From: Rhodopirellula sp. P2
Lineage (GTDB): Bacteria; Planctomycetota; Planctomycetia; Pirellulales; Pirellulaceae
Direction of reading: 5' to 3'
Length of the DNA stretch: 64,000 bases
NCBI RefSeq assembly: GCF_028768465.1
Contig: NZ_CP118225.1
Location: forward strand, 2,957,001 to 3,021,000
Positions 46,749 to 54,636 of this stretch are shown one piece after another. Position 1 is the first letter of the stretch. Each line of letters opens with the position of its first letter. The notes beneath the pieces are model-generated. The model was given only the letters and a program-made list of their open reading frames with translations, did not search any database and was not told the DNA's origin. Made by a program: the position numbers and the translations under genes.

Positions 46749-47685
46749 GACGCCGAAGCACTCGCCCAGCGGTGAACTCAAAATCGGATTGGTGTGCGCC
46801 ATTGTGGCTCACACGATGTGGGGTTTGTTTCCAATTTATTGGCGACAAATCGGCAACGCTGATTCAATGGAATTGGTGTCTCACCGGATTGTTTGGTCGT
46901 TCGTGACGCTCGGATTGGTGCTGCCGGTCATGCTGTGGCGCGGTCGGTGGGGAGGTTTCTCTGTCGTCTTCCGCGAGCTTCGCAGTCGCCGTGTTTGGGC
47001 GGTTTATGTGGTGGCGGCCTTGATGATCGCAATCAATTGGTTGGCGTTCATTTGGGCGGTCAACAACAACCGGGTGCTGGAGGCGTCGCTGGGGTACTAC
47101 ATCAACCCGTTGTTGAACGTGTTGTTGGGGGTGGTGGTCTTGGGCGAGCGTCTTCGTTGGCCGCAATGGGTGGCGGTCGGGTTCGCCGCGGTGGGTGTGT
47201 CGGTGATGGCGATCGGCAACGGTGGTTTGCCGTGGGTCTCGATGGCCATGGCGACTTCCTTTGCGGTGTATGGCTTGGTGAAGAAGAAGGCCACACTCCC
47301 CGTGCTGCTTGGTTTGATGTTGGAAGTCACCGTGTTGGTGGTTCCCGCAGCGATCTACCTGGGCCTGCGGTTGGCAGAGGGGGTTTCGACCATGCAAACC
47401 GGGACGCCCGTCGAGTTTGGGATGCTGTTGGGGGCTGGATTGATCACCATTGCACCGCTGGCGTTCTTTGCCGCCGCTGTCCAGCGAGTGGATTTATCGC
47501 TGATGGGCATTCTGCAATACGTTGGTCCGACGCTGCAGTTTTGGGTGGGCTACGTGTTGTTTGAAGAGACGTTGGACCCATCCAGAAAGGTCGGGTTTGT
47601 TTTTGTTTGGATTGGGTTGCTGATCTTCTTGGTGGCGTCTCAATTCAAACGCCGACGCTCCACGCTGGTTGCGGAAGCGAATTGA
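46735..47685 (+). CDS. rarD: RarD-type EamA/DMT transporter
   Basis: The 316-residue protein overlaps the end of the PKS-NRPS gene by 14 bases in another frame, so translation is coupled. It has about ten membrane segments. RarD motifs are visible: AHTMWGLFPIYWRQIGNADS, SHRIVWSFVTLGLVLPVML, NNNRVLEASLGYYINPLLNV and GILQYVGPTLQFWVGYVLFEE. RarD belongs to the drug/metabolite transporter superfamily, usually described as a chloramphenicol-sensitive-type permease with unknown substrate. In this position export of the PKS-NRPS product is plausible, but this is inferred only from the overlap. Confidence 0.9.
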   Translation: MRVAETPKHSPSGELKIGLVCAIVAHTMWGLFPIYWRQIGNADSMELVSHRIVWSFVTLGLVLPVMLWRGRWGGFSVVFRELRSRRVWAVYVVAALMIAINWLAFIWAVNNNRVLEASLGYYINPLLNVLLGVVVLGERLRWPQWVAVGFAAVGVSVMAIGNGGLPWVSMAMATSFAVYGLVKKKATLPVLLGLMLEVTVLVVPAAIYLGLRLAEGVSTMQTGTPVEFGMLLGAGLITIAPLAFFAAAVQRVDLSLMGILQYVGPTLQFWVGYVLFEETLDPSRKVGFVFVWIGLLIFLVASQFKRRRSTLVAEAN

Positions 47686-47741
47686 GGCCCACCTCTCGCG
47701 TGACCAAGGGGGCTCGGGAAAACGCCACTGGCAGTCCCGGC

Positions 47742-48416
47742 TCAGTAGATTTCGACGTCGATGGGAGTCTCGCCGTTTTCAGGCCGATCGATCACCGCTT
47801 CTTCGAAGTCCGGTGGCCCAAATTTTCCGCGCGCGTTGTTGCTGAAGCCATAACGCTCGGCGGGGATCCCAAATTGATTTCGGGACAACGCCCCGTCGTT
47901 GTCTGTGTCATGGAACGCAGCGATGGCAAATCGTTTGGGGAGCTGACTGATTGGAATCGTGCACGCGGCCACACCATTGGGTTGGATCGGAAGCTGGGCG
48001 GCGACCAGGGCATTCTCGGGATCGTTGAACGAGGTGTCGGCGTTGTAGAGTGCCAGCCAAACCAGCGAGTCACTCGGGATGGCGCCGATGACTCGAATCA
48101 AGACACGTTCCTCGGTCGCGTTAGCAGCTTCGCCGGTGGCCAGGTCCAGTGCCGTCAAGGCATTGTTGTGGGCGGGATTGATGCTGGACGCATCTGGGAA
48201 TGCTGGGGGGCGGAATTGGTTCTGTCGGTAAGTCAGGACGCCGATTCCGGTCAGAAAGACCAGGGTCGCAAACGCCATCAGCAGCGAGCCGTGGTTTTGT
48301 TGCCAGCGCTCTGGTAGTGACTGCCAGGCGTTCCAGCTTGGTTCCAACTCGACCTGTTCGATGGGGTCGGATTTTATTTCTGCTTGGGGTTCGAACCCGT
48401 TTTCCATCTGTACCAT
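47742..48416 (-). CDS. DUF2141-like membrane-anchored protein
   Basis: The 224-residue protein has a cytoplasmic N-terminus of about 40 residues, one membrane segment (SLLMAFATLVFLTGIGVLTY), and an outer domain of about 150 residues. The C-terminal phrase KRFAIAAFHDTDNDGALSRN, followed by FGIPAERYGFSNNARG and GPPDFEEA, is typical of DUF2141. These domains are secreted beta-rich modules of unknown function. A second ATG three codons downstream has better spacing to a GGGGA sequence and may be the real start. Confidence 0.72.
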   Translation of the reverse strand: MVQMENGFEPQAEIKSDPIEQVELEPSWNAWQSLPERWQQNHGSLLMAFATLVFLTGIGVLTYRQNQFRPPAFPDASSINPAHNNALTALDLATGEAANATEERVLIRVIGAIPSDSLVWLALYNADTSFNDPENALVAAQLPIQPNGVAACTIPISQLPKRFAIAAFHDTDNDGALSRNQFGIPAERYGFSNNARGKFGPPDFEEAVIDRPENGETPIDVEIY

Positions 48417-48621
48417 TCCCCGACAAGATCAGCCCGACTGGACCTGTGTTTCGCTCAATCAGGCTGTTTCAGCAGATTCGATGGCGAATCGATCGTCCGA
48501 ACAGTCTGTCCCAGGCATCGTTGGTGGTGAACAACGAGTGCCCTCAGGGTAACCGAAATGTGCGATCGATGCGACGAAGTGATTCAACCTGCAACTTCGT
48601 CAAACTGGGGCTGGGATGGGT

Positions 48622-48649
48622 TTCACAAAAGGGATGCTTGACCTAAACT
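48622..48649 (+). promoter_or_regulatory. Candidate promoter of the SRP RNA gene
   Basis: TTCACA (-35) is 16 bases from TAAACT (-10). A start about 8 bases later lies roughly 13 bases before the 5' arm of the RNA, so some processing would be needed. Confidence 0.3.
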
Positions 48650-48669
48650 AGCGGAGCGATCTGCTTGAT

Positions 48670-48764
48670 GGTGGCGACCCTTGCGACTGTGAGTCGTGAA
48701 CCTGGTCAGGCCTTAACTGGAGCAGCCATAAGCGGTGTAACTTTGTGTGAGGGTTGCCTCCACC
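48670..48764 (+). ncRNA. ffs: Signal recognition particle RNA (4.5S-type)
   Basis: The small bacterial SRP RNA binds Ffh and directs ribosomes making membrane proteins to the membrane. The terminal arms ggtgg and ccacc pair and continue into gaccct/agggtt. The diagnostic symmetric internal loop is present as GGTCAGG on one side and AGCAGCC on the other. The apex between them reads CCTTAACTGG, so the hairpin loop is TAAC or TTAACT rather than the GGAA tetraloop of E. coli. The gene lies just upstream of dnaX, as it does in many bacteria. This RNA also argues against a dnaX start at 48754, which would overlap it. Confidence 0.88.
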
Positions 48765-48822
48765 GAGCAGACGCGATTGCCAGCCGGTTTTTTTAACCGT
48801 TTCTACGAATTCATGTGAATCT

Positions 48823-50745
48823 GTGAGCGACGATCATTCTGCAGACGACGGGTCGTACGTCGTTGTTGCAAGACGCTATCGGCCGCGGGATTTCACGCAG
48901 CTGGTCGGTCAAGACCATGTTGCTCGAGCCTTGCAGGGCGCGATTGAAACCTCTCGCGTGGGGCACGCTTACCTGTTCACAGGGGCCCGCGGGGTCGGCA
49001 AAACCAGCACCGCTCGGATTTTTGCGAAGGCCCTGAATCACCCCGACGGTCCGACGGCAAATCCGGACAACGAAAGCGATGTTGCGCAGGCCATCGATTC
49101 GGGCGAAGACGTCGACGTGATTGAAATCGACGGTGCGAGCAACCGTGGGATCGATGAGATTCGGTCGTTGCGAGCCAACGTGGGTGTGCGACCGAGCCGC
49201 TCGCGGTACAAGATTTACATCATCGACGAAGTTCACATGCTGACAGGGGCCGCGTTCAACGCGCTCTTGAAGACGCTGGAAGAGCCGCCCGAGCACGTCA
49301 AATTCATCTTTTGCACGACCGATCCGGAAAAAATTCCGATCACGGTGCTCAGTCGCTGTCAGCGATTCGATTTTGCGCCCGTTGAAAGCGATAAAATCGT
49401 GCAGCGTCTGCGCGAGATTGTCGAAGCCGAAAACAACACGGTGGAAGAGGAAGCGTTGGAGCTGCTGGCACGCCGTGCCGCTGGGTCCATGCGAGACAGT
49501 CAATCGTTGCTCGAACAAGTGCTCAGTTTCAGCGACGGGCATCTCACGGCCGACCATGTGCACACGATGCTGGGGACGGCCGACGATCAACGCCTTCATC
49601 GTTTGGCCGAAGCCATGGCAGCACGAGATGCCGCGGCCGCTCTATCCCAGATTGATGAGGCCATCGCAGAAGGGGTCGACGCAGGTCGGTTGGCGGAGCA
49701 AATGCTTGGCTACTTCCGTGACTTGATGGCGGTTGCCGTCGGCTGCGAAGCCTCTCTGATGCGATACGCCGCTGCATCGATGCACGGTGCGTTGGGCGAG
49801 TTGGCAGGTCGTTGGGGCTTGCAAACGGTGCTCGCAATTGTCGGCTTGGTTGATGAAACGTTGGTTCGAATTCGGCACAGCGTCCACGCTCGGGTGTTGC
49901 TGGAAGCGACGGTGATTCAGGTTTGCCACCTGCCCGATTTGCAGGCCATTTCGGATTTGGCGGCAGCAGCGTCAGGTGCCAGCGGTGGAAAGGGCGGCAG
50001 CGAAAAAAAAAAGCGGCCCCCGGTAGCTAGCTCGGCTCCCGCGGCGGCGCCCGCAGCCCCTCATTCCGGTTCCGCTTCGGATCGTGAGGCGGCAAATGTT
50101 CGTGTCGATTCTGCGTCGGAACCCGCTGCTGCTCATCAAGCGACGGCCAGTTCGGCGCAATCAGTTGCTCCAGCAACGGCTACGTCCAGTTCCTCGCCCC
50201 CAGCGTCACCATCCTCCGCGCCCGTCGCCCAAGCCTCGTCCCCCACCGGATCGAGTCAATCACCTGCTGTGCCCCCGGCAACTGCTGGGGCGGAGTCATC
50301 CGGTGAGCGAGCTGCATCGACCACCTCAACGGATGATTACCCGCTGATTTCCAGTGAGGAAGCCAAGTCCGGTTGGTCGCAGGTGCTTCAGGAAATGGAT
50401 CCGATGACCGCGACCTTGGCCAAAGCAGCCGAGCGGGTGGATTCACCCGAGCCCGGCGTCCTTCGGTTGGTTTTTCCAGGGAGCTCTGGGTTGGCACTGA
50501 GTCGGTGCCAGATGCCGGAGCACAAAGAGGAAATTCTTCGAACCGTTGCCCGGGTGACTGGTCGGCGTGCTACCTTGCAATTCGAAGCGACCGCGGTGAA
50601 AAAGGCTGAGCCGGTTGCGGCCGCGAAACCAAAGAATCGAAATCGGATGCAGCGAATGCGCGAGATCCAGGCCAACCCCTTGGTTCAATCCTGCGTCGAA
50701 TTGCTGGGCGCGGAAATCGTTCGCGTCGACACCCCTCGCGGTTGA
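48823..50745 (+). CDS. dnaX: DNA polymerase III subunit gamma/tau
   Basis: This is the ATPase of the clamp loader, which places the sliding clamp on DNA and, as tau, holds the polymerases together. I chose the GTG start at 48823 (VSDDHSADDGSYVVVARRYR), since the upstream TTG start would overlap the SRP RNA. The AAA+ motifs are GARGVGKTSTARIFAKAL (Walker A), IYIIDEVHMLTGAAFNALLK (Walker B), FCTTDPEKIPITVLSRCQRF (SRC). The zinc-finger cysteines are absent between Walker A and B. After about residue 395 comes a Ser/Ala/Pro-rich linker and a C-terminal domain of about 120 residues. A run of ten A precedes the linker and probably yields a short gamma form. The full form has 640 residues. Confidence 0.95.
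   Translation: MSDDHSADDGSYVVVARRYRPRDFTQLVGQDHVARALQGAIETSRVGHAYLFTGARGVGKTSTARIFAKALNHPDGPTANPDNESDVAQAIDSGEDVDVIEIDGASNRGIDEIRSLRANVGVRPSRSRYKIYIIDEVHMLTGAAFNALLKTLEEPPEHVKFIFCTTDPEKIPITVLSRCQRFDFAPVESDKIVQRLREIVEAENNTVEEEALELLARRAAGSMRDSQSLLEQVLSFSDGHLTADHVHTMLGTADDQRLHRLAEAMAARDAAAALSQIDEAIAEGVDAGRLAEQMLGYFRDLMAVAVGCEASLMRYAAASMHGALGELAGRWGLQTVLAIVGLVDETLVRIRHSVHARVLLEATVIQVCHLPDLQAISDLAAAASGASGGKGGSEKKKRPPVASSAPAAAPAAPHSGSASDREAANVRVDSASEPAAAHQATASSAQSVAPATATSSSSPPASPSSAPVAQASSPTGSSQSPAVPPATAGAESSGERAASTTSTDDYPLISSEEAKSGWSQVLQEMDPMTATLAKAAERVDSPEPGVLRLVFPGSSGLALSRCQMPEHKEEILRTVARVTGRRATLQFEATAVKKAEPVAAAKPKNRNRMQRMREIQANPLVQSCVELLGAEIVRVDTPRG
50003..50030 (+). other. dnaX: dnaX A10 slippage site with stops in both alternative frames
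   Basis: Ten A residues (50003-50012) are followed by G. In the -1 frame the next codons are GCG GCC CCC GGT AGC and TAG (50028-50030). In the +1 frame they are AGC GGC CCC CGG and TAG (50024-50026). Either slip would give a protein of about 400 residues that keeps the AAA+ clamp-loader domains. Ribosomal or transcriptional slippage in dnaX is known in E. coli and Thermus. Confidence 0.8.
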
Positions 50746-50815
50746 GCATCGTGACGATCGGATTCGTTCGTTTTTTATTTGATCTCCCTGACTCTCGTTC
50801 CATTGGATTGGTCCC

Positions 50816-51202
50816 ATGTTCAAAGGCCTCGGCAATCTCGGCAACATCGCTTCGATGGTTGGCAAGCTGCAAGAAATCCCGCAGAAAATGCAGGAGCTCA
50901 ATGACCAGATGCGAAGCGAACGTGTTTCGGCAAGTTCGTCTTGCAATCACGTGGAAGTGGTCATGAATGGGATCGGTGAAGTTCAATCGGTGCAGATCGC
51001 TCCCGAGATCTTGGGCGTTGGTGGCAGCGAAGCGGTTGCCCCCGAAGATTTGCAGCACGCCATTCGCGATGCGACCAACGCGGCCGGTGCAGCTGCCAAG
51101 CAGTTGTACGCCAGTGCAATCAGTCAGCTTGCATCGGACATGGATTTGAACATGCCCGGTGTCGATGGTTTGCTGACGAGCCTGACGGGTGGCAATGGAT
51201 GA
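50816..51202 (+). CDS. YbaB/EbfC family nucleoid-associated protein
   Basis: The 128-residue protein is in the standard position between dnaX and recR. The start MFKGLGNLGNIASMVGKLQE is preceded by no strong RBS. The family features are a helical N-terminus with a MQELNDQMR segment, the core NHVEVVMNGIGEVQSVQIAP and EDLQHAIRDATNAAGAAAKQ. These proteins form dimers that bind DNA without strong sequence specificity and help organise the nucleoid. Its last four bases overlap the recR start, so the two genes are translationally coupled. Confidence 0.92.
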   Translation: MFKGLGNLGNIASMVGKLQEIPQKMQELNDQMRSERVSASSSCNHVEVVMNGIGEVQSVQIAPEILGVGGSEAVAPEDLQHAIRDATNAAGAAAKQLYASAISQLASDMDLNMPGVDGLLTSLTGGNG

Positions 51203-51798
51203 GCGGGCATGCCGGTGCGGTATCCGATTTAGTCGACCAGCTCAGCAAGCTGCCAGGGATCGGTCGTAAAAGCGCTGAGAGGTTGGCGTTCCATTTGCTG
51301 CGAGTCCATGAGGATGAGGCGTTGGCGCTTGCGTCCGCGATTCGTCGTGTTCGCACCGACGTTCGCTACTGCTCGGTTTGTTACAACCTGTCCGAGACCG
51401 AGCTTTGCCGCATCTGTGCCGATCCCAAACGCGATGCCACGCGGCTGTGTGTCGTCGAGCAACCGCGAGATCTGCTCAGCCTCGATGCGTCGGGGGTCTA
51501 CTCGGGGTTGTATCACGTGTTGCTTGGCCGAATCGCACCCCTGGATGGGATCACACCTGACCAATTGACCATCGATTCGCTGGTGGAGCGGGTGCGGACA
51601 GGAAATTTTTCTGAGATCATCATGGCGACCAACCCGACGGTCGAGGGTGATGGCACTTCCCTGTATTTATCTAATTTAATGCAGGAATTCCCGGTGGAAA
51701 TCACCCGTTTGGCTCGCGGCATCACTTCCGGCAGCGTCCTGGAATATGCCAATCGCGAAATAATTGCTGATGCGTTGACGGGTAGGCAGCGGTTATAA
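51199..51798 (+). CDS. recR: Recombination mediator protein RecR
   Basis: RecR works with RecF and RecO to load RecA on gapped DNA. The 199-residue length is typical. An N-terminal helix-hairpin-helix region (LSKLPGIGRKSAERLAFHLL) is followed by the C4 zinc finger CSVCYNLSETELCRIC and a Toprim domain (RLCVVEQPRDLLSLDASGVY, IIMATNPTVEGDGTSLYLSN). The C-terminal ITRLARGITSGSVLEYANRE is conserved in the family. It overlaps ybaB by ATGA and is followed after 102 bases by rpoN. Confidence 0.96.
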   Translation: MSGHAGAVSDLVDQLSKLPGIGRKSAERLAFHLLRVHEDEALALASAIRRVRTDVRYCSVCYNLSETELCRICADPKRDATRLCVVEQPRDLLSLDASGVYSGLYHVLLGRIAPLDGITPDQLTIDSLVERVRTGNFSEIIMATNPTVEGDGTSLYLSNLMQEFPVEITRLARGITSGSVLEYANREIIADALTGRQRL

Positions 51799-51900
51799 TC
51801 TCGATGCCAGTGATGAATTGGCATCGAATTCGCTCACTCGGTTTTCTCTGAGGGGTGATCTACCATTTGATTCACGTCACGCATTTCAGAAAAGATTCTC

Positions 51901-53397
51901 ATGCGGATGTCAGTGGGGCTTCAAGCCCGGCAAAGCCAAGTCCAGAAACTCGCGCCACGGATGATCCAGTCGATGGAGATCCTGCAGATGCCCACGTTGG
52001 CATTGCAGGAACGCATCGAGCAGGAGATGAACGAGAATCCGTTGCTGGAGCAGCAAACCGGAGATCCGTTGAATCCGGATGAAGGGGACGACGAGGTCCC
52101 CGACAAGGACACCCGCAGCGAGAACGAGAAGGAATTGGTGGTCGACAACGACCACGACAACAAAGACGACTTTGAGCGTCTGCTGAACATGGACTCGGAT
52201 CTGCCGAGCACCTTTGACGATTCATTTCGGCAGAGTGCTAACCGCATGTCGGATGACGCGGACCGTCGTCACGACATGATGGCGAATGCCCAGTCTCGCC
52301 CAGAATCGTTGAACGATTATCTGCTGCACCAGTTGGCAGAGATGGACATCGACGATGAGGTGGAGCAAATCGCCGAACGGATCATCAGCACCTTGAATGC
52401 CTCCGATGGTGGTTACTTGCGGATGCCGCTGGCTGATTTGCTGCCCTCCGGACATTCCAAGGAAGACTACGAGAAAGCTGAGGAAGCATTGGCGGTGGTG
52501 CAGTCCCTCGAGCCAAGTGGCATTGCCGCTCGTAATTTGAGCGAATGCTTGATCTCGCAACTGGACCCGTCAATCGAGCATTTCGAAGAGTTGTCGATCC
52601 TGATTCGCAATCATCTGAACGACCTGGCAGAAAATCGTCTGCCACAGATTTCGAAGAAGACTGGGTTCTCGATCGAGCTGATTCAAGAGTTGCGGGAAGA
52701 GTTGCATCTCTTGAATCCGAAACCTGGTGCTGCGTTTTTGGAAACGTACGTCCCCAACGTGACGCCAGACATCATTCTGGAGCAGGATGAATCCGGCGAA
52801 TATCGCGTTCGCTTGGACGACGACCGAGTTCCAACACTGTTCATCAGTGAGTACTACCGGCGTCGTTTGCAGGCCTCGGATTGCACGGATGCGGAGCGTG
52901 AGTTCATCAAGCAAAAGATCAACGGCGCGCAGTGGTTGATCGACTCGATCGAGCAACGTCGAAGCACGTTGACCCGCGTGTCGGAAGCCATCGTGGCGCA
53001 TCAGAAGCGTTTTCTCGATGAAGGTCCCGAGGCCATTGAACCTCTCAAAATGCAGCAAATCGCTGACAAAGTCGGGGTTCACGTGACGACGGTGAGCCGT
53101 GCAGTGGATGACAAGTGGATTCAAACCCCACGCGGGATTCTTCCGCTGCGTCGCTTTTTCGTCGGCGGCACCCAGACCGAAGATGGGGAGGATGTTGCTT
53201 GGGACACGATTCGTTTGAAGCTCCAAGAATTGATCGACAAAGAAGACAAGAGCAAACCTTACAGCGACGAGAATCTGGTTGACGAGTTGAAGAAGGCCGG
53301 GATGACGGTCGCTCGCCGAACCGTCACCAAGTATCGAAAAAAGATGGGCATTCCCAGCAGTCGACAACGGCGTGATTGGAGTCTCACCGCTTCCTGA
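51901..53397 (+). CDS. rpoN: RNA polymerase sigma-54 factor
   Basis: Sigma-54 directs RNA polymerase to -24/-12 promoters that need enhancer-binding activators. The start is MRMSVGLQARQSQVQKLAPR; a Met two codons later is also possible. Region I is seen as LAPRMIQSMEILQMPTLALQERIEQEMNENPLLE. An acidic Region II follows to about residue 110. The core-binding Region III and the DNA-binding motifs appear as MQQIADKVGVHVTTVSRAVD, TPRGILPLRRFF and the RpoN box TVARRTVTKYRKKMGIP near the end. The 498-residue length fits. The stop codon overlaps the start of the next gene by one base. Confidence 0.96.
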   Translation: MRMSVGLQARQSQVQKLAPRMIQSMEILQMPTLALQERIEQEMNENPLLEQQTGDPLNPDEGDDEVPDKDTRSENEKELVVDNDHDNKDDFERLLNMDSDLPSTFDDSFRQSANRMSDDADRRHDMMANAQSRPESLNDYLLHQLAEMDIDDEVEQIAERIISTLNASDGGYLRMPLADLLPSGHSKEDYEKAEEALAVVQSLEPSGIAARNLSECLISQLDPSIEHFEELSILIRNHLNDLAENRLPQISKKTGFSIELIQELREELHLLNPKPGAAFLETYVPNVTPDIILEQDESGEYRVRLDDDRVPTLFISEYYRRRLQASDCTDAEREFIKQKINGAQWLIDSIEQRRSTLTRVSEAIVAHQKRFLDEGPEAIEPLKMQQIADKVGVHVTTVSRAVDDKWIQTPRGILPLRRFFVGGTQTEDGEDVAWDTIRLKLQELIDKEDKSKPYSDENLVDELKKAGMTVARRTVTKYRKKMGIPSSRQRRDWSLTAS

Positions 53398-54611
53398 TGT
53401 CCGCCTTGAAACGATCTCTTTTCGTTGGCTTGGTGGTGATGAATGTGAGTTTGATACTCCTGGTCATCGCACTGCTCATTCGCCCTCTTGGGGGCGATCG
53501 GTCTTTGCGGCCATCGGTGGAGGTCACTTCCCCAGAGCCGCGTTCAGGTGAAAGCAGACCCACGGCGACAGCCGCGCGACGCAGTTCGTATGAGGTCGAT
53601 GTCGCTCGCGAAACGATGGGCGTTTCCGCAGCAAGCGATCAGGCCGACTCCGAGACGCGGACCATTGAATTGTTCCGGGTGACATCGCCGTCGGTCGTTC
53701 ACATCACGACCTCCAAGGTGGCTCGCGATTTCCTCAGCATGAACTTGCAGGAGATTCCACAGGGCAGTGGGACCGGATTTGTTTGGGACAAAGCCGGTCA
53801 CATCGTGACCAACAATCATGTGATTCAAAATGCCGACGTGGCGATGGTCGCGTTTGATGATCAAACCAGTTTTCCGGCGAAATTGGTGGGCGTTGCCCCG
53901 GACAAAGATCTCGCCGTGTTGCGAATCGATGCCCCTGCCAATCGACTGCGTCCAATCCCGCGAGGTGTCTCGGCAGACTTGGAAGTGGGGCGGACCGCGC
54001 TCGCCATTGGCAACCCGTTTGGGTTGGATCAGACTCTGACGACGGGCGTTATCAGTGCGCTCGGTCGCGAAATCAAGTCGGACTCGGGGATCCCGATCAA
54101 GGATGTGATTCAAACCGACGCGGCGATCAACCCTGGCAACAGTGGCGGCCCGTTGTTGGATCGTTCGGGGCAGTTGATTGGTGTCAACACAGCGATCTAC
54201 AGTCCCTCGGGAGCGTACGCCGGAATCGGATTCGCGATTCCAGTCGATACGGTTCGTTGGGTGGTTCCGGAGTTGATTGAACACGGCCGGATCATCCGAC
54301 CCGGCATTGCAATCACAGTTGCCAGCGACTCCATGAGCAAGCGGTTCAAGTTGCCGCCGGGCGTTTTGATTCTGGAAGTGCCTGATCCCAGCAGCGCTGC
54401 GGAGGCAGGGTTGATGCCGACGCGTCGAACCCGCTTCGGGGACATCGTGCTAGGCGATATCATTGTGGCAGTCGACAATCAACCAGTCACATCAACGGCG
54501 GATCTGACGCTGATTTTTGAAAACCATGAGAGTGGTGACGTGGTGGACGTCACGGTTCTTCGCCAAGGTGCTGAATTGGTTTTGCCAGTTGAACTCGAAA
54601 CATTGGACTGA
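53397..54611 (+). CDS. HtrA/DegP-like membrane-anchored serine protease
   Basis: The start MSALKRSLFVGLVVMNVSLI overlaps the rpoN stop by one base (TGATG), suggesting coupling. The 404-residue protein has an N-terminal membrane anchor, then a trypsin-like domain with VTNNHVIQN (His), DLAVLRIDAP (Asp) and TDAAINPGNSGGPLLD (Ser), and a C-terminal PDZ domain from about residue 305 (GVLILEVPDPSSAAEAGLMP). Such proteins degrade or repair misfolded exported proteins and can take part in envelope-stress signalling. Arg/Ser-rich low-complexity sequence links the anchor and the protease domain. Confidence 0.93.
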   Translation: MSALKRSLFVGLVVMNVSLILLVIALLIRPLGGDRSLRPSVEVTSPEPRSGESRPTATAARRSSYEVDVARETMGVSAASDQADSETRTIELFRVTSPSVVHITTSKVARDFLSMNLQEIPQGSGTGFVWDKAGHIVTNNHVIQNADVAMVAFDDQTSFPAKLVGVAPDKDLAVLRIDAPANRLRPIPRGVSADLEVGRTALAIGNPFGLDQTLTTGVISALGREIKSDSGIPIKDVIQTDAAINPGNSGGPLLDRSGQLIGVNTAIYSPSGAYAGIGFAIPVDTVRWVVPELIEHGRIIRPGIAITVASDSMSKRFKLPPGVLILEVPDPSSAAEAGLMPTRRTRFGDIVLGDIIVAVDNQPVTSTADLTLIFENHESGDVVDVTVLRQGAELVLPVELETLD

Positions 54612-54636
54612 TCGGATTCCTCGTTCCCCTGCCACT

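Noticed and set aside
48754-48822. Earlier TTG start of dnaX
   Set aside because: It overlaps the 3' arm of the SRP RNA gene, and the added residues are not conserved-looking; the GTG at 48823 is preferred.
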